From assembly GCF_900107665.1 (NCBI RefSeq), contig NZ_FNQT01000002.1, forward strand, positions 126,286-190,285: a stretch of DNA of 64,000 nt, in the 5' to 3' direction. Source of the DNA: Haloplanus vescus (GTDB lineage Archaea > Halobacteriota > Halobacteria > Halobacteriales > Haloferacaceae). Shown here one piece after another: positions 43,389 to 52,719 of the stretch. Numbering within the stretch: the stretch's first letter is position 1; each line of letters begins with the position of its first letter. Below the pieces are notes generated by a model. It saw only the letters and a program-made list of their open reading frames with translations. It made no database searches and had not been told where the DNA came from. The translations under genes were made by a program, and so were the position numbers.

Positions 43389-43817
43389 ATGCGCCTTGCA
43401 GGCGACGACGACGCCGACGGTGCCTCGACCAGTCGATTCGCACTCGGCCCTCGCCTGCGACGGCTCTTTTCCCCTCGCGTGTTCTTCCTCGCCCTCTGTC
43501 TCTCGGTCGTCGGCGTCGTCGCCGGCGGCGCCATTCCGATTGTGGGCATCCTCGGACGCTTCCTCGGCATCGCCCTCGCGGGCTTCGTCCTCGCCTTCCT
43601 CGCTTCGGGTCGGCGGTACGCCGAAGCGGCCGCTGGCGGCGCCGTCGCTGCCGGGTTCGGGTTCGTCCTCGGGTCGCTCGGCGCGGTGACGCTCCCCGTC
43701 GTCGCCGACTACGGGGTCCAGATTGCGGGGGTCGGCATCACGACCGGCCTCGTCGCGGCGCTCGTCGGGCATTACCTCGGCCGTGACTTGCGGGACGGCC
43801 TGACGCGCGACCTCTGA
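43389..43817 (+). CDS. Glycine-rich membrane protein (haloarchaeal)
   Basis: 142 residues, four TM helices from about residue 32. It contains ALCLSVVGVVAGGAIPIVGILGRFLGIALAGFVLAFLASGRRYAEAAAGGAVAAG, the layout of small DUF456-like/halobacterial membrane proteins. Unknown role. Its TGA stop abuts the convergent gene's stop to form TGATCA. Confidence 0.7.
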   Translation: MRLAGDDDADGASTSRFALGPRLRRLFSPRVFFLALCLSVVGVVAGGAIPIVGILGRFLGIALAGFVLAFLASGRRYAEAAAGGAVAAGFGFVLGSLGAVTLPVVADYGVQIAGVGITTGLVAALVGHYLGRDLRDGLTRDL

Positions 43818-44471
43818 TCAGGCGAGCTGCCACTCGTCGCCGCGCTGGCCGACCAGTCCGCGGTCGGCGAGGGTGTTGAGCGCGCCCCGAACCGCGTCCG
43901 TGGGCGCGTCGACGGCCTCCACGATATCCGCCGTCGTCTTCGACCCCGTGGCCACCGCCGCCAACACCTCCGCGTGGAAGCGACTGTCCGCGTCGACGCC
44001 CAGATGGTCGTTCAACCGGTCGAGCACCTCGGTAACCCGACCGTACACCCACCGCTGGGCGAGCGAGAGTTCGTCTTCGAGCGCCTGTAACTGGTCGAAC
44101 GCCTGCGCGAGTTCTTCCACGTCGTCGTCCGCCTCGCCCGGCGCGTCGAGCGAGACGTGCCGACACTGGCCGTTCATATCGAGCGTCGAACTCGCGGGAT
44201 ACGCGCTCTTGGCGCCGAAACCGTACGGCGAGACGCTCACTTCGAGTCGGAGATTGCGCGAGATGTGGAAGTACTTCCGGCGCTGGTCGTCCGTGTGACT
44301 CTCGACGAGTCCCGCCTCTTCGAGTTTCCGGAGGTGGTCGATAACCGCCTTCGGACTCACGCCGAGATACTCGCTAATCTCGGTGACGTAACAGGGTTTG
44401 CGCGCTAAGAGCCGCAGAATCCGCCGGCGGTTCTCGTTGCCGAGTAAATCGAGTAGTACCGCCGAGTCCAT
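43818..44471 (-). CDS. ArsR-type winged-helix regulator with C-terminal helical domain
   Basis: 217 residues. N-terminal winged helix: LLDLLGNENRRRILRLLARKPCYVTEISEYLGVSPKAVIDHLRKLEEAGLV, then a wing (VESHTDDQRRKYFHIS). The C-terminal part contains helices (VEELAQAFDQLQALEDELSLAQRWVYGRVTEVLDRL) and a second HTH-like repeat, TTADIVEAVDAPTDAVRGALNTLADRGLV. Two DNA-binding-like domains in one protein make it look like a dual-HTH repressor. No metal-binding CxC motif. Target unknown. Confidence 0.82.
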   Translation of the reverse strand: MDSAVLLDLLGNENRRRILRLLARKPCYVTEISEYLGVSPKAVIDHLRKLEEAGLVESHTDDQRRKYFHISRNLRLEVSVSPYGFGAKSAYPASSTLDMNGQCRHVSLDAPGEADDDVEELAQAFDQLQALEDELSLAQRWVYGRVTEVLDRLNDHLGVDADSRFHAEVLAAVATGSKTTADIVEAVDAPTDAVRGALNTLADRGLVGQRGDEWQLA

Positions 44472-44576
44472 GACGTAAGGTAAGCGTCGCGAAGTGATAA
44501 GGGCTACGCGTGCGGCCGGGTGACACGTGGCGGGTTCGGTCCTACGTTTTTGTGCTCGTCCCGTGTACGGTGTGGT

Positions 44577-44993
44577 ATGACATCACACGTCCTCGTTCCG
44601 TTCGACGGCAGCACGCAGTCCGAGGCCGCCCTGCAGTTCGCCGTCGACGAGTGGCCGGGCGCCGACCACACGCTGTTGTACGTCGTCGACCCGATTACCG
44701 CCGGGTTCGGCGAGCGAACACTCCCCGGGAGCTCCGAAGCGTGGTTCGAACGCGCCCGCGAGACGGCCCAGGCGCAGTTCGACGAGGCGACGGAACTCAC
44801 CGGGCGGCCCTTCGACACCCGAATCGAGGTCGGGAGCCCCGCCCGCGTCATCGTCGACGTCGCCGCCGAGGACCCATTCGACCACGTCGCCCTCGGGAGT
44901 CACGGGCGCGAGGGCGTGTCGCGCGTCCTCCTCGGGAGCGTCGCCGAAACCGTCGTCCGGCGGTCGCCCGTCCCCGTCACCGTCGTTCGGTAA
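44577..44993 (+). CDS. Universal stress protein (UspA family)
   Basis: 138 residues. Rossmann-like fold with VLVPFDGSTQSEAALQFAVD at the N-terminus and the nucleotide-binding GSHGREGVSRVLLGSVAETVVRRSPVPVTVVR at the C-terminus (the GSxxR...GSVA motif suggests an ATP-binding type). A haloarchaeal genome usually has many copies; the role here is unknown. Confidence 0.92.
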   Translation: MTSHVLVPFDGSTQSEAALQFAVDEWPGADHTLLYVVDPITAGFGERTLPGSSEAWFERARETAQAQFDEATELTGRPFDTRIEVGSPARVIVDVAAEDPFDHVALGSHGREGVSRVLLGSVAETVVRRSPVPVTVVR

Positions 44994-45067
44994 TCGGTAC
45001 CGGGTGCCACCCGGCGAGTTCGGCCGACTTCCGCCGATTCTTGTCCGTGCAGACCCTTGTACCGATA

Positions 45068-45709
45068 ATGGAGTTCGACGACGTCATTCAGACCCGGCGC
45101 TCCGTCCACCAGTATTCGGACGCCGACATCGACGACGAAACGCTGTACGACATCTTCGAGGACGTCCGCCAGACGCCCTCCTCGTTCAACCTGCAACCGT
45201 GGGAGTTCCTCGTCGTCCGCGGGGACGACCTCGCCGACCTCCAGTCGGTCGCCTACGGACAGGAACACGTCACCGACGCCGCGGCGGCGGTGGTCGTCCT
45301 CGGCACCCTCGACCCGAGCGACCACGCCGACCGCGTCACCTCGGACCTCCTCGAGAAGGGCTACCTCCCCTCGGAGGACGCCGCCGACGCCCGCCTCGAC
45401 ACCGTCGACGGCCTCGCGGACGCCGACAGTGAGACGCGGCGCCTCTGGACCTCCCAGAGCAGCAGTCTCGCCGCCATGACACTCATGCACGCCGCGTGGG
45501 ACCGCGGCATCGCCTCCTGTCCCATGGGTGGCTTCGATGCCGATGCCCTCCACGAGACGTTCGACATCGGCGACGACTACGAAGCGGTGATGCTCGTCAC
45601 CCTCGGCTACCCCGAGGACGAGGCCGCCGACATCGAACGCCCCCGGAAGTTCCGGCGGTCCACCGACGAAATCGTCCACCTCGACGAGTTCGACCCGGCC
45701 GCTCGCTAG
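45068..45709 (+). CDS. Nitroreductase-family flavoprotein
   Basis: 213 residues. MEFDDVIQTRRSVHQYSD is the FMN-binding N-terminus; TPSSFNLQPWEFLVVRG and the C-terminal GIASCPMGGFD are standard for FMN-dependent NAD(P)H nitroreductases. The substrate is not evident. Stop shares CTAG with the KaiC-like gene opposite. Confidence 0.92.
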   Translation: MEFDDVIQTRRSVHQYSDADIDDETLYDIFEDVRQTPSSFNLQPWEFLVVRGDDLADLQSVAYGQEHVTDAAAAVVVLGTLDPSDHADRVTSDLLEKGYLPSEDAADARLDTVDGLADADSETRRLWTSQSSSLAAMTLMHAAWDRGIASCPMGGFDADALHETFDIGDDYEAVMLVTLGYPEDEAADIERPRKFRRSTDEIVHLDEFDPAAR

Positions 45710-46881
45710 AAGATGTTCGCCTGCCGGTAGACGCTCAGCCCCGTGTCCGTGATTTCGTAGGGCTTCGTCTCCCGGGAGTGGTTCGCGTCCCGAATTTTCT
45801 GGATTTCCACGGCCAGTCGCGTCTCCTGAAAGTCGGAGGCGCGCACGTACTGCAGGATGAACACCGCGTCGGCCAGATACTCGATGATGCCGTACCGGGA
45901 GTTGTACGGGTTGTCGCTGTCGGCCTCGCTGGTGACGAGTGTCGTCACGCCCGCGTCCTTGAGCGCCTTCGAGAACTCGTACACCTCACTCCGGCGGTCC
46001 GACGAGCGGTCATACATCATTTCCAAGAGCGACACCGAGTCGAGGACGAGGCGGTCGGCGTCGAACTCCTCGATGAGGTCCGGGAGTTCGCTCCGGATGC
46101 TCGAGAGGCTATTCGCCATCTCGATGGGGTCGAGGTGGACGACGGCGAGGCGGCCCTCGTCGGCGTACTCCCTGAACGGCCAGCCCTTCTCGGCCGCCGT
46201 GTCGTAGATGCGCTCCGTCGTCTCTTCGAGCGTGAGGTAGATGCCGCGGTTCCCGTTCGACAGCGCCTCGTTCAGGAACTGGAGGCCGAACGTGGTCTTC
46301 CCCGTCCCCGCCGACCCGATGATGGAGATGAGCGACCGCGCCGGCACGCCGCCGAGAATCATGTTGTCGAGGCCCTCGATGCCGAGATCGAGGCGGTCTA
46401 TCGCGGAGTCGAAATCGGCGTCGTCGTCCGCGAACGGTTCGTTACTGCCGATGTCGGGCGGCCCCCCACCGGGCGGTCCGCCACCCGGCGGTCCCGCCTG
46501 CCCGCCGCCGCCGAAGGGGTTCCCACCCGTCTCCCCCCCGATGTCGGGGGCGTTCTCGAACGCGCTGGCGAAGTCTTGGTCGAACGGGGAGTCGTCACCG
46601 GCGTCACCCGGCGACGGCCCGCCCGAGTCGGACCCGAGGTCGGCGAACCCACCGAGGTCCTCGACGTCCGGCGCGTCCGGTTCTTCCACCGCTTCGTCGT
46701 CTCCGGGCTCGATGTCTTCCGTCTCGCTTTCCGCCGTTTCGTCGCTCTCAGTTTCGCCATCCTCGCTCTCCATCTCGTCGTCTCCCGACTCGGACACGTC
46801 TGGTTCCGTCGTCTCCGCCGTCTCCTCGTCGTCGCTCTCGCGGAGCGCTCGTTCGAACCAGTCCTCGTCGTCTTCACTCAT
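45706..46881 (-). CDS. KaiC/RAD55-like ATPase with acidic disordered N-terminus
   Basis: 391 residues. Residues 1-155 are low complexity: acidic Asp/Glu/Ser-rich then a Gly/Pro-rich stretch (GGGGQAGPPGGGPPGG). Residues about 160-385 are one RecA-like KaiC domain with Walker A GSAGTGKTT, Walker B RLVLDSVS and the family-specific GLDNMILGGVPARSL. No CII domain. Similar proteins in haloarchaea regulate or accompany signalling, but a function is not known. The disordered tail is long even for this group. Confidence 0.85.
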   Translation of the reverse strand: MSEDDEDWFERALRESDDEETAETTEPDVSESGDDEMESEDGETESDETAESETEDIEPGDDEAVEEPDAPDVEDLGGFADLGSDSGGPSPGDAGDDSPFDQDFASAFENAPDIGGETGGNPFGGGGQAGPPGGGPPGGGPPDIGSNEPFADDDADFDSAIDRLDLGIEGLDNMILGGVPARSLISIIGSAGTGKTTFGLQFLNEALSNGNRGIYLTLEETTERIYDTAAEKGWPFREYADEGRLAVVHLDPIEMANSLSSIRSELPDLIEEFDADRLVLDSVSLLEMMYDRSSDRRSEVYEFSKALKDAGVTTLVTSEADSDNPYNSRYGIIEYLADAVFILQYVRASDFQETRLAVEIQKIRDANHSRETKPYEITDTGLSVYRQANIF

Positions 46882-47008
46882 CCTATCTCTCCGTCTCGCG
46901 ACGGACGTGCGCCGACACGCCCTCGCGATGCCATTTGGCACTCACGCGCGAGTGGCATGAATGTTGTCCGTCCGGTGGGCTTTTTTTCTCCCGCGGCGAG
47001 GCCGGAGT

Positions 47009-47830
47009 ATGCACGTCGGTCTCGTCGCGCAGCGAGGGAACAGTCGGGCCACGTTTCTCGCGTCCGAGTTGCGACGACGGCTCCGAGCCGAAGACGTCTC
47101 CGTCTCCATCGATACCACCACCGCCGAGGCGCTTGGCCTGGAAGGCACGCCCGTCGAATCCTTCGACGCCTGCGACCTCATCGTCAGCATCGGCGGCGAC
47201 GGCACCTTCCTGTACGCCGCCCGCGACGCCGCCGGCACGCCCATCCTCGGCGTCAACCTCGGCGAAGTCGGCTTCCTCAACGCCGTCGGCCCCGAGAAGG
47301 CGGTCGACGTCGTCCTGCAAGAGGTAGACGCCTTTCGCGCCGACGAGATGCCCGTCCGCGAGACGCCACGCTTGGCCGCCTCGGGTGACGGCTGGACCGC
47401 GCCACCGACCACCAACGAAGTCGTCGTGCAGGGGCCGATTCGAGGGCCGAGCGGCGGTGTCGACATCGAGGTCCGCGTCGACGACTCGACGTACTCGGCC
47501 AGTCGCGCCGACGGTGTCCTCGTTGCCACCCCGACCGGCAGCACAGCCTACAACCTCAGCGAATCGGGGCCGCTCGTCCACCCGGGCGTCGACGCCCTCG
47601 TCATCAACGAGATGTGCGCCGACGGCGGGATGCCGCCCCTCGTCGTCGGCCCGGACAGCGACATCACGGTCCATCTCTCCGGCACCGACCAGGCCATCGT
47701 CGTCGGCGACGGTCGGGTCCTCCGCGAACTCGACCCGCCGACGGCGGTGCAGGTCGGCCGCGCCGACTCGCCGATGCGGGTCGCTGGCCCCACGTCCGAC
47801 TTCTTCGAAGCGCTCGGAAAACTAGAGTAG
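47009..47830 (+). CDS. nadK: NAD kinase
   Basis: 273 residues. [12 protein letters not shown] (catalytic Asp of the GGDGT motif) near residues 65-77, [13 protein letters not shown] and the [15 protein letters not shown] segment are the conserved NAD kinase blocks. Phosphorylates NAD+ (and, in archaea, perhaps NADH) to NADP(H). Upstream is a T-rich box (TTTTTTT at 46980-46987) about 25 bp before the ATG. Confidence 0.95.
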   Translation: MHVGLVAQRGNSRATFLASELRRRLRAEDVSVSIDTTTAEALGLEGTPVESFDACDLIVSIGGDGTFLYAARDAAGTPILGVNLGEVGFLNAVGPEKAVDVVLQEVDAFRADEMPVRETPRLAASGDGWTAPPTTNEVVVQGPIRGPSGGVDIEVRVDDSTYSASRADGVLVATPTGSTAYNLSESGPLVHPGVDALVINEMCADGGMPPLVVGPDSDITVHLSGTDQAIVVGDGRVLRELDPPTAVQVGRADSPMRVAGPTSDFFEALGKLE

Positions 47831-47854
47831 CGGCGTGAACGCCGCCTCAGTCGC

Positions 47855-50800
47855 TTACTCGCCGCCCCACTGCTTCTGAATCTTCGGCCGGTCCGAAGTT
47901 GCCTGCACGTCGATGGGGTCGTCGTAGTGACGCAGGCCCTCGAGCACCGCTTGGGCCGACGCCTCCGTCGAGAAGTACGTCACGTCTTCCTCGACGGCGA
48001 CTTCCAGCGCGTCGCGGTTCCGCGAGACGATGATGTCGACTTCCCCTGCGCGAATCGCGGCGGCCAGGTCGTCGAACTCGCGCACGTCGAAGAACTCGCC
48101 GAAGTCGTCGACGAGTGCCTGTCCCGCCTCGCTGTCGGGGTCGGGGAACTCCGCCGCCGAGAGGTCGACGACGGCCGTCCCCTCGTTCGGGATGGCCTTA
48201 CCCGTCGCGGACTGGGCCTTCTCGTAGGCCTTGCCGAAGTGTTCGGCGGTGCCCATCACTTCGCCCGTCGACTTCATCTCCGGGCCGAGGCGCGGGTCGC
48301 TACCGGGCAGGCGGTCGAAGGGCAGGACGACTTCCTTGACGCTCACCTTCTCCGGAATCTGCTCCTGCGCATCGAGTTCGTCGAGCGAGTGCCCCGCCAT
48401 CACCTTCGCCGCGAGTTTGGCGATGGGGACGCCCGTCGCCTTCGAGACGAAGGGAACCGTCCGCGAGGAGCGTGGGTTGGCTTCGAGGACGTACACCGTG
48501 CCGTCCTGAACCGCCAACTGGACGTTCATGAGGCCCACAGTGTCGAGTTCGCGCGCGATTTCCAGCGTCACTTCGCGCACGCGGTCCATCACGTCGAGCA
48601 CTTCGTCGGCCTGCGGCGGAATCATACACGCCGAGTCGCCGGAGTGGACGCCGGCGCTCTCGACGTGTTCCATCACGCCGCCGATGAGGACGTCCTCGCC
48701 GTCGGCGACGGCGTCCACGTCGAGTTCCACCGCGTCCTCAAGGAAGTCGTCGATGAGGATGGGCTTGTCCGGCGAGACGCGAACCGCCTCCTCGATGTAC
48801 TCTTTCAGCTCCGCGTCGTCGTAGACCACGTCCATCGCGCGGCCACCGAGGACGTACGAGGGACGGACGAGGACGGGGTAGCCGATGTCGTTGGCGAGTT
48901 CGAGCGCCTCGGACTCGCTCGTCGCCGACCCGCCTTCCGGCTGAGCGATGCCGCGGTCGTCCATCAGGCGGTTGAAGCGGTCGCGGTCCTCCGCGAGGTC
49001 CATCGCGTCGACGCTCGTGCCGAGAATCTCACAGTCGAGGCCGCGACGCTCCAGTTCCGCCTCCAGCGGGTGACCGATGTTGACCGAGGTCTGGCCACCG
49101 AACTGTACCATCACGCCGTCGGCGTCGGACGCTTCGACCACGTCCGCCACCTCCTCGGCGGTGATGGGTTCGAAGAACAGGCCGTCGGAGGTGTCGTAGT
49201 CCGTCGACACCGTCTCGGGGTTGTTGTTGACGACGTGCGCGTCGATGCCCTCCTCGCGGAGCGCCTGAATCGCGTGGACCGAGCAGTAGTCGAACTCGAC
49301 GCCCTGCCCGATGCGGATGGGCCCGCCGCCGACGACGACGACGCTCTCCACGTCGCGGTCGACGCGGAGTTCGCCCGCCGCCGCTTCGCCCTCGAACGGG
49401 CCGGTGACGTACTCGGGCTTGCGCGAGGAGTAGTAATACGGCGTCTGGGCCGCGAACTCGCCCGCGCAGGTGTCGACCTGCTTGTACGTGCGGCCGGGGA
49501 CTGCCGACTCGACGGTTCCCACGTCGGCACCGGCCGTCGACGCGATTTCCGTATTGGTGACGCCCTTGACCGCGGCTTCGGTGAAGTCGCCGTTCGCGGC
49601 GTCGGCAACCGCCTCGGAGACACGCGAGAAGCGTTCGACATACCACTCCTTGATGCCGGTCAGGTCGACCACGTCGTCGACGGTGTAGCCGCGGTCGAAC
49701 GCCTCGAAGATTGCGTAGGGACGGTCAGGTGTCGGCCGTGCCAGATACTCTGCTTCGAGCGTCTCGTCGTCGACGGTCGACATGTCGACTGCGGGGTCGT
49801 ACTCCGTCGAGCGGAGCGCCTTCAACAGCGACTCCTCGAAGGTGCGGCCGATGGACATCGCCTCGCCCGTCGATTTCATCGCCGTCCCGAGCGTGAAGTC
49901 CACGTCACCGAACTTGTCTATCGGCCACCGCGGAATCTTCGTGACGACGTAGTCGATTGCCGGCTCGAACGCCGCCGTCGTCTCGCCCGTGATTTCGTTC
50001 TCGATTTCGTGGAGGCGCTTGCCGAGCGCCACCTTCGCCGTGACGCGGGCGATGGGGTAGCCCGTCGCCTTCGACGCCAGCGCCGAGGAACGGGAGACGC
50101 GGGGGTTCACCTCGACGACGCGGTACTCGCCGCCGGGGGTGCCGTCGTCGTGCCACGCGAACTGGATGTTACAGCCACCCTGAATGCCGAGTTCGCGAAT
50201 CACTTCGAGCGCGGCGTCGCGCATCTCCTGGTGGCCGTCGTCGGGAATCACCTGCGACGGCGTGACGACCATCGACTCGCCCGTGTGGATGCCCATCGGG
50301 TCGAGGTTCTCCATGTTGCAGATGATGATGGTCGAGTCGTCGGCGTCGCGCATCACTTCGTACTCCAGTTCGACCCAGCCGGCGATGGACTCGGTGATGA
50401 GCACCTCGCTGTTGCGCGAGAGACGGAGGCCCTTCCGGACGCGTTCGATGAGCTCGTCCATCTCGTCGACGACGCCCGACCCGGAGCCACCGAGCGTGTA
50501 CGTCGTCCGGGCGATGACGGGCAGGCCGCCGACTTCGTCGACGGCGGCTTCGACGCGTTCGCGAAGCGCCGCCTCGTCGAGTTCGCTCACCTCTTCGCCC
50601 TCGTCAAGCGAGATAGTGACCGAACCGGGGACTGGCTGACCGATCTTCTCCATGCGCTGACGGAAGAGGTCGCGGTCCTCCGTCGCGTAGATAGTGTCCA
50701 GCGGCGTCCCCATGATTTCCACGTCGTGTTCCTCAAGGACGCCTTCTTCGGCGAGTTCGGCGGTGACGTTCAGTCCCGTCTGACCGCCGAGTCCGGCGAT

Positions 50801-51091
50801 GACGCCGTCTGGCTGTTCCTGCCGGATGATCTCCGCAATGGCCTCGGTCGTGATGGGTTCGATGTACACCCGGTCGGCCATGTCCGGGTCGGTCATGATG
50901 GTCGCGGGGTTCGAGTTGACGAGGACGACTCGCGCCCCCTCCTCCTGCAGGGCTCGGCAGGCCTGCGCGCCGGAGTAGTCGAACTCGGCGGCCTGCCCGA
51001 TCTGAATCGGGCCGCTCCCGATCAACAGTATCGTCCGATCCTCGGAGTCGGTGGCGGAACCTCCGTCCGCCACGGTGGCCTCGTCAGTCAT
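47855..51091 (-). CDS. carB: Carbamoyl-phosphate synthase large chain
   Basis: 1078 residues, full length. Two homologous ATP-grasp halves (first with DRDLFRQRMEKIGQPVPGSVTI, second with DRDRFNRLMDDRGIAQP), the oligomerisation region around 400-550, and the C-terminal MGS-like allosteric domain (VDIIVSRNRDALEVAVEEDVTYFSTEASA). Makes carbamoyl phosphate for arginine and pyrimidine synthesis with the small chain CarA, which is not in this window. Confidence 0.98.
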   Translation of the reverse strand: MTDEATVADGGSATDSEDRTILLIGSGPIQIGQAAEFDYSGAQACRALQEEGARVVLVNSNPATIMTDPDMADRVYIEPITTEAIAEIIRQEQPDGVIAGLGGQTGLNVTAELAEEGVLEEHDVEIMGTPLDTIYATEDRDLFRQRMEKIGQPVPGSVTISLDEGEEVSELDEAALRERVEAAVDEVGGLPVIARTTYTLGGSGSGVVDEMDELIERVRKGLRLSRNSEVLITESIAGWVELEYEVMRDADDSTIIICNMENLDPMGIHTGESMVVTPSQVIPDDGHQEMRDAALEVIRELGIQGGCNIQFAWHDDGTPGGEYRVVEVNPRVSRSSALASKATGYPIARVTAKVALGKRLHEIENEITGETTAAFEPAIDYVVTKIPRWPIDKFGDVDFTLGTAMKSTGEAMSIGRTFEESLLKALRSTEYDPAVDMSTVDDETLEAEYLARPTPDRPYAIFEAFDRGYTVDDVVDLTGIKEWYVERFSRVSEAVADAANGDFTEAAVKGVTNTEIASTAGADVGTVESAVPGRTYKQVDTCAGEFAAQTPYYYSSRKPEYVTGPFEGEAAAGELRVDRDVESVVVVGGGPIRIGQGVEFDYCSVHAIQALREEGIDAHVVNNNPETVSTDYDTSDGLFFEPITAEEVADVVEASDADGVMVQFGGQTSVNIGHPLEAELERRGLDCEILGTSVDAMDLAEDRDRFNRLMDDRGIAQPEGGSATSESEALELANDIGYPVLVRPSYVLGGRAMDVVYDDAELKEYIEEAVRVSPDKPILIDDFLEDAVELDVDAVADGEDVLIGGVMEHVESAGVHSGDSACMIPPQADEVLDVMDRVREVTLEIARELDTVGLMNVQLAVQDGTVYVLEANPRSSRTVPFVSKATGVPIAKLAAKVMAGHSLDELDAQEQIPEKVSVKEVVLPFDRLPGSDPRLGPEMKSTGEVMGTAEHFGKAYEKAQSATGKAIPNEGTAVVDLSAAEFPDPDSEAGQALVDDFGEFFDVREFDDLAAAIRAGEVDIIVSRNRDALEVAVEEDVTYFSTEASAQAVLEGLRHYDDPIDVQATSDRPKIQKQWGGE

Positions 51092-51213
51092 CGTCGAATC
51101 GGAGTTCGCACATCGTAATAAGCCCCACGAAAGGGTACGAGATGCGAAGCGAAATTACGGATTTCGAAGCGACAATCGGTGCCACGGGGCCCTGTCACAC
51201 GGTGTAGGCAGCA

Positions 51214-51426
51214 TCAGTTGTTCAGTCGATAGCGGTAGGGACTGCCCTGTAACACTTCCACGTCACCCTCGTCGGCCCAGCGGCCGAGAATCGTCGCGAC
51301 CCGGTGGGCGCTCTCGAACTCCGCGCGCTCTTCGACGAGCGTCAGAATCTCCTTCGCTGTCAACGGCTCATCGGCCTCGGAGAGCACGCCCCGGAGTTGC
51401 TCGTATTCCCTCGATTGGGGGCGCAT
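51214..51426 (-). CDS. Small winged-helix protein
   Basis: 70 residues, essentially one winged helix: EPLTAKEILTLVEERAEFESAHRVATILGRWADEGDVEVLQGSPYRYRLNN. Haloarchaeal families of this size act as transcription factors with few other domains. Regulated target unknown. Confidence 0.75.
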   Translation of the reverse strand: MRPQSREYEQLRGVLSEADEPLTAKEILTLVEERAEFESAHRVATILGRWADEGDVEVLQGSPYRYRLNN

Positions 51427-51549
51427 ACGTCACACAACGGCCGGGAACGCCTTAGTGTTCAGTGAGACGACCGTCCGACGACTGTCAGACGGTTGGCGGC
51501 GTTCGACGACGACCTTTCATACAATCGCACGACGCCGCCCGAACAGCCG

Positions 51550-52086
51550 TTACGCGTTGCCGTACACGTCGTCGGCCTCGAGGTCTCGCTCCGCGCGGTA
51601 CTGGTCGACGAACGACGAGACGTCGAACTCGACCATCTGCTGTTCGAACTCCTGAATCGTCGCGTCGTCCTCTGCGTGGCTGACGGCGTGTTCCATCAGT
51701 TCGATGACGAGCTCGACGACGACTTCGTGGAGGCGGCGCGAATCGAACGTCGTCACCCACAGGAGCGCGTAGCCAACGTCGCCCTCGTCGCTCAGGTCTT
51801 CGACGGCAACGTGCTCCGGGAACTCCTCCAAGACGACGCCCAGCAAGTGTGGCGTGTCGAACTCCGGCATCTCTTCGCTGCTCGTCTCGACGGTCTCTCG
51901 CAGGAGGTCGACCAGAAATTCGGGGAGGAACCGCTCCGGCGGGTGGACGTCCATCACGACGGCGTGGGCGTCGCCACAGGTACACTCGAACTCCCGCATC
52001 CCCAAGTCGAGGTCGGTGGCACGGACGGTCTCTCCGCAGGGGAGGTCGACCGTCACCGTCTCGCCGGGGACGTCCGGTTTCGTCAT
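51550..52086 (-). CDS. Conserved haloarchaeal protein, DUF5815-like
   Basis: 178 residues. N-terminal VDLPCGETVRATDLDLGMREFECTCGDAHAVVMDVHPPERFLPEFLVDLL has a CxC...C pattern suggesting a zinc site; the rest is helical (GVVLEEFPEHVAVEDLSDEGDVGYALLWVTTFDSRRLHEVVVELVIELMEHAVSHAEDD). I recall the family as DUF5815, unverified. Function unknown. Confidence 0.68.
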   Translation of the reverse strand: MTKPDVPGETVTVDLPCGETVRATDLDLGMREFECTCGDAHAVVMDVHPPERFLPEFLVDLLRETVETSSEEMPEFDTPHLLGVVLEEFPEHVAVEDLSDEGDVGYALLWVTTFDSRRLHEVVVELVIELMEHAVSHAEDDATIQEFEQQMVEFDVSSFVDQYRAERDLEADDVYGNA

Positions 52087-52129
52087 ATCGCTGGTTGTAC
52101 CCTCGGTCGGTTAAACGTCGCGCTCCGCG

Positions 52130-52381
52130 TCAGCGTCCGGCCGTCACCCACAGCACCGGCCCCACGACCAGGAAGACGATGCCGAGGAACAGGTAGTGTA
52201 TCGGCGCGAGCGACTGCGGCGTCATGATGAACACCAGTCCGAACAGCGTCACGTTGGCGGCGATGATCCGCCGAGATTTCAACGGGAGCGCCCCGACCGT
52301 CGCGAGGACGAACACCAGCAACAGCGCCTGCCCGACGTTGTAGTTGAGCAGGAAACTGTCGATAACCTGTAGCGGGAGCAT
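52130..52381 (-). CDS. Small membrane protein, three TM segments
   Basis: 83 residues starting MLPLQVIDSFLLNYNVGQALLLVF. TM helices at about 14-30, 38-55 and 60-78. The start at 52381 is preferred to the one 12 bp upstream. No function recognised. Confidence 0.65.
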   Translation of the reverse strand: MLPLQVIDSFLLNYNVGQALLLVFVLATVGALPLKSRRIIAANVTLFGLVFIMTPQSLAPIHYLFLGIVFLVVGPVLWVTAGR

Positions 52382-52438
52382 TCCTAGACACAAGTCGCCC
52401 GGAATCGGGCATTAAAGTTCCGCTTACCGACCGCCCCC

Positions 52439-52657
52439 TCAGCGCCCACTCGGCCCGGTGATGTCGAGCGGTCGAATCCAGCCGTACCACAGCAGTATCA
52501 CCATCGTCCCGTACCCCACGACGAAGATTGCCGACCCGAGGGCACCGTATCCGCGTTCGGCGAGCAGTCCGCGGGCCAGTCCCGACCCGCCGATACCCAC
52601 GACGAGGAGCAACAGGATGAGGGCCGTATCCCGGGTCAGAAACGCATCGGCGTCCAT
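52439..52657 (-). CDS. Small membrane protein, two TM segments
   Basis: 72 residues with a hydrophobic stretch at 11-31 and another at 39-62. It is in the same direction as its two neighbours and might be co-transcribed with the gene at 52130. No function recognised. Confidence 0.6.
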   Translation of the reverse strand: MDADAFLTRDTALILLLLVVGIGGSGLARGLLAERGYGALGSAIFVVGYGTMVILLWYGWIRPLDITGPSGR

Positions 52658-52719
52658 ACCCGGCCTACGGACTCACCGCTACTCAATGGCTCGGTTCGCG
52701 AAAAACCTCGACAGCGCGG

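Noticed and set aside
47927-51118. 1063-codon plus-strand open frame opposite carB
   Set aside because: Antisense frame of a strongly conserved enzyme; composition is Arg/Asp/Val/Leu-rich with no recognisable domain.
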